Below, one piece after another: positions 22,438-32,762 of a stretch of 43,083 bases of DNA (position 1 is its first letter; each line of letters opens with the position of its first letter). A program made the translations under genes and the position numbers. The notes below the pieces were generated by a model that did no database searches, was not told the origin of the DNA, and saw nothing but the letters and a program-made list of their open reading frames with translations. The stretch comes from Nemertoderma westbladi (lineage: Eukaryota > Xenacoelomorpha > Nemertodermatida > Nemertodermatidae): the NCBI GenBank assembly GCA_032718475.1, contig JAUCBJ010007732.1, positions 1 to 43,083 on the forward strand, in the 5' to 3' direction.

Positions 22438-23339
22438 TTAAAGCGAAATATTCCTCTGAGTATCTAATTCCATCTTGTGAATTTTCCAGTAAATCAGTTT
22501 CCGAAAGAAAGGCTTGTTTGAATAGGTTTTATAGCGCACCAATTAGCGATCATGATGACATCGAATCTGGGATTGATATTTCCTTATCTGGTGCTTATGA
22601 GATTGGTCCCGTTCCAGCTGATTTTCCACAAACTCCTGAATTTATCAATATGTGGCGATTATCCCGGTCTTTTTCAGTTTCTTGGGAAACCGATAAACAA
22701 TTTGCTACTGTTAGTTTAGGGGCCGGCGGTGTCTTTAAGCGAGTTCGTCGTTTCGAAAATGGTTCTTATAGATGTTTGACGTGCGCTACTTTTCGAAAAT
22801 ATCATGTGTGTTGCCATACATTGAGCTTTGCTCGCTTTAACGATGAAGTGTTTAATATGGTTAAGATCTGGTCTTCATCATGGACATTGGAGAAGTTAGC
22901 TGCCCTATCTGCTGCAAGCACAGCAGGTCGGAAAGCTCCAGGTGGACGGAAAGGTCAGCGTTGTAAAGATACAATTCCTTTAAAGACCCTCGAGATAGCG
23001 AAGGATTCTGATAAATTTCTAATTGCATCAATAAACGACAGTGGTGCGTTCAAATGTTACGGGTGTAGCGGGTTGATCCGTCTTTCAAGTGGTCAAGTTG
23101 TTTCCTCCCCTGATGATATTTGCATCAAGTCATGGTGTAGAAGATCATTTACAGACCCTGAATCTAAGTTGGTAAAAGTTACGGTTTACAAGGAACCTGT
23201 TTGGTTTCATCTACAAATGAGTTGTCTTAAACTAAAGTTTCCAAAACTGTGTCTGGATGACGTGCATATTGCCAATAAAGTGTATCGCAACTTAGACAAC
23301 AAGCAAATAGATAAAATCCGTTCTTTCGGATTGGTTTGA

Positions 23340-23796
23340 TCAGTTTGGTTGGTTTGGTTTTCAGATTGGTTCAAACTGAACTACCTCGTTTGTTGTCTGA
23401 CAAGGTCTATTTTAATATAATAAATATGCCTACTATAGCAATAATTTGTTGAATATTATTGTATTTAAAATTTTCAGTTTTTAATGTCTCCCTTTTAAAG
23501 TTTGAAAATGGTTATTTGAATAACATGTTTGTTATTTAATATATTAGGTATTTAGTTGGATTGACTGTTTAGTATACGAAATATTGATGTTGATGATAAG
23601 ACGGATATAACCTACTGTGTAATTGAATTACCTGAAGAAGGGGCCTATTGGGCCCCTCGCTTATAAGCACGTAATAATTACATTTTTTATTTCTGCGTCG
23701 GTCGACCGTCTTATACTTAACAAATAAATTGATTTGTTGATCTAATTCCCAGTATTATAATTTCCACTATAATAATTTTTAATATTAATATCACTG
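23340..23796. other. Non-coding stretch 3' of the MULE
   Basis: AT-rich. Contains a short hairpin GGGGCC-TATTG-GGCCCC at 23640-23656, a CTTATAAGC-type motif right after it, and GGTCGACCG at 23701. No ORF. Confidence 0.45.
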
Positions 23797-24088
23797 TGTA
23801 TGCTCCTGGTGTATGCTCCTGGTGTATGCTCCTGGTGTATGCTCCTGGTGTATGCTCCTGGTGTATGCTCCTGGTGTATGCTCCTGGTGTATGCTCCTGG
23901 TGTATGCTCGCTCCTGGTGTATGCTCCTGGTGTATGTTCCTGGTGTATGCTCGCTCCTGGTGTATGCTCCTGGTGTATGCTCCTGGTGTATGCTCCTGGT
24001 GTATGCTCCTGGTGTATGCTCCTGGTGTATGCTCCTGGTGTATGCTCCTGGTGTATGCTCCTGGTGTATGCTCCTGGTGTATGCTCAA
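23797..24088. repeat. 13-bp minisatellite, about 22 copies, opposite orientation
   Basis: Tandem CTCCTGGTGTATG units, the exact reverse complement of the commonest unit of the array at 15651-16963. Nearly all copies are the A variant; two carry an extra CTCG. It flanks the MULE region on the other side from the long array, in inverted orientation. Confidence 0.95.
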
Positions 24089-24388
24089 CGTATACTCCCA
24101 TGTATGGCAGGGAATTGGACGCAAATTTCATGTAGGCGAATTAATTATCTCGTCTCGATGTTAAGTTATCAATTAAGGGAAAGGAATAGGTTACATTGCC
24201 ACTTTATTCAAAACACAAGATGCAGTTATATTTTTGGGAGTAATCAGCTGTTAGTCAATTTTCCCCTGGAGAGGGATGAATTCAGATTGCGTAGAAATCC
24301 TCCTCCCAGCCCCCCCCCCCCCCCCCCCCCCATCCCCCTCTATCTGGGAATATCGTTACATCCCCAGATCAATTTGTCTTTTAACTAC
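24089..24388. other. Non-coding intron end with poly-C tract
   Basis: Contains 22 consecutive C at 24310-24331 followed by CATCCCCCT. No gene. It is the start (minus-strand sense) of the 9.1 kb intron of the RRM gene. Confidence 0.45.
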
Positions 24389-24515
24389 CATTTCTTCCAG
24401 ATTCTTGTTTGAGAAGGTTTTCGACGTGCAAAGAAACATCCTGCCAGTCCGACTTTCCTAGTATCTGGCACAAATCAGATTGAAAAGAAAACTTCGAATT
24501 CCCTTCACTTGCAGT
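24389..24515 (-). CDS. Fourth exon of the hnRNPM-like RRM gene
   Basis: Minus-strand exon of 127 bases bounded by TATTTATTGCAG|ACT at 24516 (phase 0) and AATG|GTAGTT at 24389/24388 (phase 1). It encodes 42 residues and one base of a Val codon completed in the giant exon. The peptide contains FQSDLCQILGKSDWQDVSLH and looks helical; no domain was recognised. Both phases agree with the neighbouring exons, and together they give an uninterrupted reading frame across a 9.1 kb intron full of transposons. Assignment to this gene is inferred from phase and order. Confidence 0.68.
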
Positions 24516-24832
24516 CTGCAATAAATATTTTGAAATGATCAGTAAATCATTAGTGCGGTGAAAATCGCTGAGTGAAATGTTTACACGACTGTCAAACATT
24601 ATAATTTACAAACGTAGACCCAAATTCAAAATTTGTGCCACTCAATAAATATGAATAATATACACAAGTGTATCTGAGTTAACCAATTACCATCCGGGGC
24701 TCATCAGCTGATCATATCAAAGCATTATATATAAAAAAAATTTAAAAACGAGACTTCAATTATACCACAATTTTTAAGCAATAATTATTTACCAGCTATC
24801 CCACATGTACTGTATAAGAATAATATACTAAC

Positions 24833-24920
24833 CCTTACAAAGCCGGAGTTCTTTTCTCTTGACGAGGTACATCGATGAGCTGAAGTCACAGCTTTTGAAT
24901 CAAATTTGACGCATATTGGC
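24833..24920 (-). CDS. Third exon of the hnRNPM-like RRM gene (last strand of the RRM)
   Basis: Minus-strand exon of 88 bases, too short to stand out as an ORF. The acceptor is TTCTCCTTAG|G at 24921; the first base completes an Arg codon begun in the previous exon (phase 2). The first residues, RPICVKFDSKAV, align with RPMHVKMDERAL, the final beta strand of hnRNPM RRM2, which is strong evidence that the join is right. The donor is either AGG|GTTAGT (24833/24832) or, six bases earlier, TTT|GTAAGG; both are phase 0 and would differ by two residues. The remainder is Ser/Arg/Lys-rich linker. Confidence 0.75.
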
Positions 24921-25603
24921 CTAAGGAGAAATATGAAGACCAGAAAACAGTATATCGAGAGAATATGTAAGAAAATATGATACCAGATATCATTAAGGAT
25001 TTATTGTATTGTATTTATTGTCCCCGACTAAATAAAGAGGTAGTAGTTAGGTGTATTTTTATTATCATCATCATTTAGATGGAGTAGTTTGTAGTTCAGC
25101 TGTTCAGTACCATAGTTTAATTGTTACTTCTGGCTTAGGCCTAATGCTACTTCAGTCTGTTCCGGTAGGTAGCATTATACAGCAATAATAGTGCATATCC
25201 TATGGTACCTACCCCGACCCTATATATATGCGACACCTACACACCTCTATAGAGCCTACACCTCTACGGAAAAGTTATACTCTTGATAAAATGTTGTTCA
25301 CAATTATTGTAAACTCGGCAGATTTCTTGACCTGTATGCAAGCCTAATACATCAATTCCCTGCTGTGTTGAGTACGGTAAGGCCTAGATTAGATTTAGAG
25401 ATTAATAATAACGATAATGAAATGAGTTAATGATGGTTGATGCATAATTTTATAAATATAAAAATGTTTCTAGCCCTACAATTTTATCAAGCCTATTGTC
25501 CTTTTTTCGAATGTTTGCGAATTATTTCTGGTAATCAAAGTTTTGGATATCATTTGTCACACAGACACAATGCTTTGTACGATACTCTCAATTCGAACTT
25601 AGT

Positions 25604-25665
25604 TGTGCGAATTAAACAAATTCCTAGATTGACATGTGCGAATTAAACAAATTCCTAGATTGACA
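25604..25665. repeat. Perfect 31-bp tandem duplication
   Basis: Two identical adjacent copies beginning TGTGCGAATTAAACAAATTC at 25604 and 25635. Non-coding, intronic. Confidence 0.9.
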
Positions 25666-25900
25666 TATTTATGTAAATTTGTTTGTGAGACTGATATTGA
25701 ATATCCCAGTTTCTGGTCTGAAGTTTCACTAGATTCTTACAGGAACTCCTGATTGCACTAATGACTTCAGCTATTAAATTATTCAGCTACCGGTCGTCGT
25801 CCCCTGCATTTGATGAATTTCTCAAACCTCCCAAGGATAATGACCAGCACTCTTCTGTATCTGGCAATGCATATAGATGCACCGCCAGTGTTTGTCTCAC

Positions 25901-27458
25901 TTAACCCTATTAGTACCGGGCTATAAAATGTTGTACAAATACCGGGGGAGGGGGTCATATTGACCCCCCCCCCCCCCCCCCCCCCCCCCCCTCTAAAATC
26001 TACAAATATTTACGAAAACGTCAGATTTTTTGTTTGTACGTAGGTATCACTTACCTGGAACCGACCAAAAAAAAAATTTCGAAAAAATGTACTGGGGTGG
26101 CTATATTGCAGCACAAAATTACAAGTAAGTGCACAATTTTCATAAAATTTGAAAGTTACATTTTCGACTAATTATTTTTCAATACAGGTTTTCTGGGGTG
26201 CAAAATACATTGGAAAATATTTAAAAATGATATGATTACTATAAATGGCTGTTTAGTCCTCTCTGCGTAGGAAAAAAATTAAAAAAACAAGTAACCAGCA
26301 CTTTTCAGTTAGAACACAACATTTTTAATTCACTTATACGATGCTATAAATTCACATTTTCAGGTTTTCGAGGACGCTGATTCTAATGGAATACATTTCT
26401 AATATGCCAGATCATGGCTACTTGTATTTTTCACCAAATCACCATCACCATCCCCAAAAAGTACAAGTTTGCGATGTCCAGTGCTGTTTTTATTGATTCC
26501 ATCGGATTCAGGACCCTCATAAACCCGTATAACGCAAGAAACAAGGTGATACTATCTACTGATCAATTTGCATATTTTCCAAAATTTGGTGCTGGCACAA
26601 CATTTTTCACCCACCGGCGAAAAATACAAGTTTGACAACTCTTATGAAATTTTTACTGATTCCATTGAATTCAGAACCATCACAAACCCGTATAACGCAA
26701 GAAACAAGGTGACACAATTAATTGATGTATTTGATGGTTTTCAAAATTTGGTGCTAGCACCACATTTTGCACCCACATCCGAAAAATACAAGTTTGAGAT
26801 GTCTAATTCGATAATTATATTTTCCATTGAATTCAGAACAGCCATAAACCTCTAAAACACAAGAAATAAATTGTCACAAGCAATTTTATCTATTGAATGG
26901 ATTTTCAAAATTTTGTGCTAGCACCAAAATTTGCACACAGCACCGAAAAATACAAGTTTGATACGCTTGGTGCAACTCGTATATATTTCATCGAATCCAG
27001 AACACCAAAAAACCCCAATTGCGTAAAAAACAAGTTTCAAACAATCAATTTACAAAATTGACTTATTTCAAAATTTGGTGCTGGCACCAAAATTTGGCAC
27101 CCACCGAAAAAAACAAGTTTGAAATTTCTAAATCAATTTATATGAATTCCATCCAATTTCTAACACCAAAAAACCGGTGTAAATCAAAAATAGAGATGTT
27201 ACAATTCATATTTAATGAAATGTAATTTTCAAAAAACGTCTCAAAAAAACTGCCAAAAATGGTTTAAAAATTGGTGCTATAACTCGAAAAGTACCCAATA
27301 TTTTTGAAAACGGTTTTCACTACTAGGAAGACAATAGATTTTTAGGAAAATTCCTAAAATTTCAGATTTCCAACTGCGTTTGTTTCAGAATTATAATAAA
27401 AAAACCACGGGGGGTCATATTGACCCCCCCCCCCCCCCCCCGGGTTTAATATGGTTAA
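25901..27458. mobile_element. Non-autonomous piggyBac-like element with TTAA ends
   Basis: The left end is TTAA then CCCTATTAGTACCGGG; the right end is CCCGGGTTTAATATGG then TTAA, so the tips are imperfect inverted repeats bounded by the TTAA duplication that piggyBac transposases make. Just inside both tips is the same short palindrome, GGGGTCATATTGACCCC, followed by C runs of 28 (25964-25991) and 18 (27424-27441). No transposase is encoded. The interior is AT-rich and half of it is a 163-bp tandem repeat. It lies in the intron between exons two and three of the RRM gene. Confidence 0.82.
26440..27200. repeat. 163-bp tandem repeat, about five diverged copies
   Basis: The phrase AATACAAGTTTG (or close variants) recurs at about 26462, 26625, 26788, 26951 and 27112, a period of 161-163. 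Other shared blocks per unit are CAAAATTTGGTGCTGGCACC, CACCC..CCGAAAAA and TTCCATTGAATTCAGAAC. Units are clearly diverged from one another. The array lies inside the piggyBac-like element. Confidence 0.85.
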
Positions 27459-27775
27459 TGAACAATCTCCCTTTGACAATAACGAAGAAGATGTTTAAAG
27501 AATTCGCCGTTGTCAGCTTATACACTATTACTGAATGACTTGGGGTCTGTATCTTTGTTGTACACTAAACCTTAGTAATACCTATTACAAATAAAAAGTA
27601 GTAACGATACAATTAATTAGCCCATTCAAAAAATGTATTTTCTGTAATTTATTAAATTGATATGCAGTTTCTGTGCTACTGTGCATATTTGTATTATTTG
27701 TTTATGTTGATGAATTATATTATCATTTTGCCCCGTCTCCTTTATATTATAATACAAGAATTTAAATTTATAAAC

Positions 27776-27960
27776 CTTTTGTTTAATATTTGCCCGTTTA
27801 TCATTGCTATCGACTTAAGCGCCTCGTCTTCCGATGAGAATGTCACAGTCCCGAAACCTCGACTGGATCCCCAACCATCGGTGGACACCTCGCAATGGAT
27901 CACTTTACCCGCAACCTCAAATAAATCTCGCAGTTGCTTCACTGATACGTTGTAGTCAAT
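27776..27960 (-). CDS. Second exon of the hnRNPM-like RRM gene (RRM core)
   Basis: Minus-strand exon of 185 bases encoding 61 residues plus two bases of an Arg codon. The acceptor is TTTTCTAACAG|ATT at 27961 (phase 0); the donor is AAAAG|GTTTAT at 27776/27775 (phase 2). The peptide holds the RRM helices and the RNP1 strand SRGFGTVTF. The order DYNVSVKQLRDLFEVAGKV, then RNP1, then INGQIL follows hnRNPM RRM2 (LDYKVGWKKLKEVFSMAGVV, RGIGTVTF, FNGQLL) almost position for position. RRMs of this family bind single-stranded RNA, and hnRNPM regulates splicing in the nucleus. The aromatic positions of RNP1 are F and F. Confidence 0.88.
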
Positions 27961-28269
27961 CTGTTAGAAAATATATAAATGGCAAATTATTTTCGCTTCT
28001 TTCGGAATCGGGAGTGTGACTGCCATGGCCAATCTTCCACAGTAAGTTGTAGTTTGTTTCCGAATTTGCCTTGATTCCCAACTATTCGACAAGTGGAATA
28101 GAGAATTTTAGGAGGCTAGGCTGAGTCTGGTTCTTTCTGATAGGAACCCAAACGTTTAATCTTGAGTGATATTTAAACATTTTAGGGGGGACACCACTCT
28201 TTGGCCACCTGTTAGTCCTGTGAAAGTCATAAAATATGCAAAACTACACAGATGCAGAAATTATGGCTA

Positions 28270-28730
28270 TTTACAAAAAAGCAGCAAACTTCGCCCGCGT
28301 CCAATCGTCGCCCGGAGCAATCTTCGCCCTCAAAATGAGAAACTATCGCTCGGTGAAAGCCTTCGCCAGCAGGCAATCTTCGCCCGCAAGCAAAATTCGC
28401 CCAATAAACAATTATTGTTTTGGTTAAAAAAAAAGCCGTCTCTGTAACCTGCTCCTTTCCCTCAATAAGAAACACCATCGTTTATTGTTTTGGTTAGAAA
28501 AACCCGTCTCTGTAATGTCTCTGCTCATTTCCCTCAATTTGTTACTAAAATGGTTACTAACACACAAATCTTATTGGGCGAAGGTTGCTCGCGGGTGAAG
28601 ATTGCCTTGCGAGTGAAGGTTTCCCCCGGGTGAAGGATGTACACGGGCGATGATTGGACACGGGCGAAGGTTGTATGCGGGCGAATATTGGACATGGGCG
28701 AAGGTTGTACATGGGCGAATATTGCCGGTT
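28270..28730. repeat. Foldback minisatellite in the first intron of the RRM gene
   Basis: The left part (about 28270-28410) repeats TTCGCCCGCGTCCAAT-like units about every 19-20 bases. The right part (about 28571-28730) has the same units reverse-complemented (GGGCGAAGGTTGTA). The spacer itself contains a direct duplication: TTATTGTTTTGGTTA...CTGTAA...CCCTCAAT appears at about 28411-28465 and 28481-28538. No coding function. Confidence 0.75.
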
Positions 28731-28805
28731 CCCTACCACCCTTTAAATTATATGAATAATGTTAAAAACACAAACAAAAAAAAGATTGCGATATTCGTAA
28801 CTTAC

Positions 28806-28958
28806 ATTTGCGACGAACACAGTATCTGAGCATTCACCGTTCTGTATAGCATCAACCAGTGTCGGGGATACAACTAACTTTGATAATGGTCCCAATTCAT
28901 CAATTATAGACTTCATTGATTTCGAATCCCGTTCTTCAGTAATTTCTTCATGGTCCAT
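28806..28958 (-). CDS. First coding exon of the hnRNPM-like RRM gene
   Basis: The ATG at 28958 has G at -3 and +4, a good initiation context. It opens exactly 51 codons before a textbook donor, AAT|GTAAGT, at 28806/28805 (phase 0). The first 40 residues are acidic; residues 26-51 contain LSKLVVSPTLVDAIQNG then DTVFVAN, the first RRM strand (RNP2). The same spacing of a short hydrophobic helix before TVFVAN is found ahead of RRM2 in hnRNPM. An acceptor-like TATTGCTCAG lies two bases upstream of the ATG, so there may be a 5' UTR intron, or the frame may continue into further exons carrying another RRM. None was found in the 780 bases before the LINE. Confidence 0.78.
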
Positions 28959-29737
28959 AGCTGAGCAATAAATTTAAATTTCTAATTTCGTATTATATTT
29001 AAAGAATTTGGCATTATCACTGAATATCAGTTATTCATTACACTATTTACACCAGCTTCTAGCCACACCAAATTGTTTTACATATCGTAATGAATTTGAA
29101 AAACTTTGAAGAAGAGATAGTTTCACCTCCTCAGTGGGTGAGTTAGAATCTTAATTTTCACTTTCATTAATTAGCTACAAGCCTTTGAAAAAGGTGTCTC
29201 CATAGATATTGCACCAGTTACACCACAATTATTCCTTATCCTTATAGCGCTTCGTTGGTACCGAATGAAAGAAGACGGTGCAAGGATTCCAAATATGTAC
29301 CAGTAATATTAACAAATCACTAACGCACTTTTTTTTATTTTTGAGTCAGAATTAATAATTTCGCTTCCAATCCTTCTTTATAAGCGATTGAAAAAAGTGC
29401 CTCAGTAGAAAAGGTACCAGGTGAATAGCAATGAACATTCGTCAATGTAATAGTAGGGCCTACAGTAAAAACGGCGTTTTCAGGTATCCAAATCTGAGCA
29501 TCAAATAATAGAGTCGCTTGTGCATGCTAGCTATATCATTTGCATCCTCTGAGCCTGTTGGTTCATCTGCTTCCTCATTCAGCTGTATCATACAGCCGAT
29601 TGATTTGAATGCAACACTTCGACTGATTTCTTGTCAGATGCTGGATTTGTGAGACAGATTTTTGCTCACTACTACTACTACATTCGGCAACCCGCATTGC
29701 AGCTGCATTATATATATACATATATATTACATGTATA
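28959..29737. other. Non-coding stretch between the RRM gene and the LINE
   Basis: No gene or clear promoter recognised. A CTACTACTACTA microsatellite near 29669-29682 is probably the tail region of the LINE that begins at 29738. Confidence 0.4.
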
Positions 29738-31469
29738 TTAAGAATGCTGTGCCGGCTTGTCGATAAAATTGCTCCGCCACAACTCCCTATCACCCATGAC
29801 ATTTGCTAGATCATCCGCATCTTCTAGGCCAGTGTCATTTAAGATGCGTCTCAAGAAAGTCCTGGGCTGTCCACCATGCTTATTCGCTCCATGGCGCCGC
29901 CAAAGCTCAATGTTATGCTCTGGCTGGAGGTCACGGAGAAAGCAATGTCCTGCAAAGCGGAGGCAGTTCCGGTCTAGAGTCAAGCTAGGGGAGACTAATG
30001 GAACACCTCCAATCTTGTAAATATTCTGATTGGAGATGTGTTCATTGTACTTGACACAATGAACGCGGCGCAGCATTCTTGTGAAAGTGACATCCGGAGA
30101 TTTGGTATCCTCTGCAGTTAGAGCCCAGCGTGGACACCCATATAAGAGTACTGGTACTACTACTGCCATAAATAATCTAACCTTAAGGTTCCGTTTTATT
30201 CTATGGGACATACAAATCCTGGACAGACTATTTAACGCTGCGCGTTAAGCATTGTACTTTAGTTCTAACACCGCTATTTAACACAATTTAACACTTATGA
30301 ATCCAAACGTTTTCACCTGACTTTCTGATCCATGATCCCAAGTACCAGAAGTCATAAACGTGCTCAAGCAAGCCATCCCTAGAACTTACGCCCTTACGAT
30401 CAGACATTTCTTGAGGGCTGCCTGGCTGTCATGATTTTGGTCTTTTTGGGAATTACAAAAAGACCAACACTAGAAACAACCTGCTCCAATGAGCAGAGGA
30501 GCCTTTGGGCGCCATCTAATGATTCTGACAGTACCCATAACCCCTAAGTCATCAGCAAAGTCTATATCAGTAAGGTACTTTGCTGGATTTCCTCTACTTC
30601 TTGTGCCAGTGGGGTACCATCACCCCACCTTTATTAAGATGGTCTAAGGAACATAATCAACCACAATTACTAATAAGAATGGTGCAAGTGTGTCACCCTG
30701 AAGGACTCCCCATAAGACTTCGAATGGATCTGTGTCATCATCAAAAGTAGACACAAATGTGGTAGAACCATTGTACAGTGATCTGATAGCTGCAATAATT
30801 TCCTCAGGCATCCCATATGCTGCAAGTATGCTCAACAAACGTGGTCGGGAAACTGAGTCGAAGGCTTTAAAGAATTCAACAAAGATAATAGCCAGTTATC
30901 TGTCTTTCTTTATTGATAACTCTTCTATTATCCTTCTAAGTGCCAGAACAGGTTCCATGGTCCCACGACCTTTAAGGAACACATTTTGGTTCCCACGTAA
31001 CAGTCTCTCAACAGGATTCCTGATGCGATTTAATATAATTCTGTTGTATAGCTTTGCAGCATTCGAGATTAACGAGATTCCACGAAAAGATCCACGGGTT
31101 GAAAGGTTGCCATTCTTTGGGGCTGCGACTAACTTATTTGTTTTCATGTCTTAGGGGAATCTCTTTGTCCTATACATATCCACAATAATGGGGTGACTGA
31201 GCTCCAAACACTCAGGCAATCCCTGTCATTGTTTAGTAGCAACTCGAAGTGGGCCTTCCAAACTTTGAGGAGTTCAGCTGGATATTCAACCTTAGGGGTT
31301 GGTTGGTTTTTCCTCGAGCAGGTTTATTGATTGTCATGCCTGGGGTGATTGCCTGCTATCATCAGCATTGTTAATGTCATCAACCTGCTTATTGATAATC
31401 TTATTCAGATTATCAGATTACTGCCTATTAAGGGACCTAGATGCAGCCTTAACTGCATCCTTTGCTGTC
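29738..31469 (-). pseudogene. RTE-like LINE, reverse transcriptase part (3' portion)
   Basis: The minus strand carries a degenerate RTE-type LINE. From upstream to downstream: the linker before the RT (AELLKVW..HFELLLN, about 31280-31230), RT fingers and palm with SFRGISLISNAAKLYNRIIL (about 31100) and a GRGTMEPVLALRRIIEE block, then GVLQGDTLAPF (about 30690), the catalytic DIDFADD (about 30545-30562), and a C-terminal domain with LLYGCPRWALT and LRFAGHCF ending at the stop at 29738. Several frameshifts and stops separate these blocks. Its upstream part lies across the Polinton at 41410-41583. The family resembles, but is not identical to, the LINE tail at 9197-9530. Confidence 0.85.
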
Positions 31470-31475
31470 CTCGTG
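31470..31475. repeat. Left target-site duplication of the Polinton, CTCGTG
   Basis: CTCGTG immediately before the left terminal repeat; the identical hexamer follows the right terminal repeat at 41404-41409. Six bases is the known target duplication length of Maverick/Polinton elements. Confidence 0.92.
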
Positions 31476-32100
31476 AGTAGTATATGAAGATAGTCCCTCC
31501 GGCCAAGGTCACCCATATCCCATGTTTTCTACTACTGCTGGCCAATCAGAAGCTACCATTTCAACCATTACCAGTGGTCGTTATTATTTCAACCAATCAG
31601 AAGCCAGCATTTCAACCGTTACAATGGTAACTTCCCAAGTTCCCACATTTTCCGCTAGAGGACCTATTAGTCACCCAACGAACTCCCTCTCTACTCCTTC
31701 CAACCAATCGCAAGCCTTTATTTTACAGGTGCTCGGAGGTCTACACTTAGCATCTGGTAACTTATACTATTTTTCAAATCGCTATTTTTCACCAACCAGT
31801 ATTTTCATATCTTTTATCTTTTATTATGTAATTTTTCACCAGTAACTAAATTTCATTTCACCATTTTTCAGATATCAAAATATTCAACCGGGAACGAACA
31901 TGGGACCTTTATGTTTTGCTACAATTGACTGCTCACTCTTCCATCCAACCCCAAGAGAAAAAGGCGACAAATATCCGGGATATACCGTAGCCATTGAATT
32001 CTTCATTCTCAACTGGTAGCAGATGTTTATAAAGAGCTTCTAGTTCCTTAACATGATTTCTATAGCATAGAATGCAATAATTCAACTATTAATAATAATC
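31476..32100. repeat. Left terminal inverted repeat of the Polinton
   Basis: Starts AGTAGTATATGAAGATAG, with the AGT start usual for Polintons, and runs about 625 bp to near TTCAACTATTAATAATAA. Its reverse complement is at the right end. The two copies are roughly 90 percent alike by eye, with small indels. Confidence 0.9.
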
Positions 32101-32762
32101 GATTTCTTCTATCATTGTATATATGTGACTGGTTAAATAAGTTTAAATATAAGTTAGAATGGTAGACCTAGCATTGCACGATTTTACCATACACGTTGCA
32201 TCTGTTACACATTACTAATATTCCACTCTCTGAGTCACACTGATGTAATAAATCAACCATTAACCTAGTAGGACGATTTTACCGTACCGTAATTAACTAC
32301 TATATTCTTCACTGTAAGTCACTCTGATGCAATAAATCAAACATATGTTACAATAAATCTATATAATCCGAAGTTTTACATTATAATAATCATTAGTTTT
32401 ATTTTTCAAAATAGTTTTCATTCTAATTATGAATTTACTTAAAAAAAAGTTCAAGCAATACTTGGAAATTTACATGTAATAAATATACCTGTAGTATTGT
32501 TTATGGCAAGTACTTTATATTACACTCCAGCGATAGCAATGTAACAACGTGCTTCTCTTATCAGGATACACTCTACCTTCTAGAGTCCTTAGAAATATTA
32601 ATCAACCGACAAAAGGAATCATCAGTTTCAAGAGGTAATATTTATCCTAATATAGAATTTACAAGAGGAAATTTAAATATTTCCACCTGCATTATTTCTG
32701 AAAACGTATATCTTCAGAAGTGAGGAAAATGTCAAATTCTAAACAAATCGCTCATTAATTAA
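32101..32762. repeat. Non-coding Polinton DNA with an 84-bp imperfect duplication
   Basis: CACTGATGTAATAAATCAACC near 32239 and a close copy near 32323 lie 84 bases apart; ACGATTTTACC recurs at about 32179 and 32271. Otherwise AT-rich with nothing recognised. Confidence 0.5.

Larger units (their letters stand above)
18781..23339 (+). pseudogene. Mutator-like (MULE) transposase gene, broken
   Basis: One long plus-strand transposase frame, damaged in at least three places. The ATG at 18781 starts an N-terminal helical part resembling a SAM domain (residues about 5-70), a disordered stretch, then a conserved alpha/beta region. A TAA at 20266-20268 interrupts it, but the same frame carries on. 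The MULE core follows: FGIDTTFNCGDF (first Asp codon 20572), VGSDREKA (second Asp 20779), HLKQDIKRHL, and a third acidic residue in CEDSLN (Glu 21142). A second TAA lies at 21202-21204. At 21303 a 1.1 kb palindrome is inserted. After it the protein resumes with a SWIM-type zinc motif (CLTC..CCHT, near 22770-22820) and a C-terminal Cys-rich part to the stop at 23337. It lies antisense within the RRM-gene intron. MULE assignment rests on the DDE spacing plus SWIM. Confidence 0.85.

Noticed and set aside
27662-28019. Plus-strand ORFs over the RRM exon
   Set aside because: Antisense of the RRM exon, which has splice sites and RNP motifs on the minus strand.
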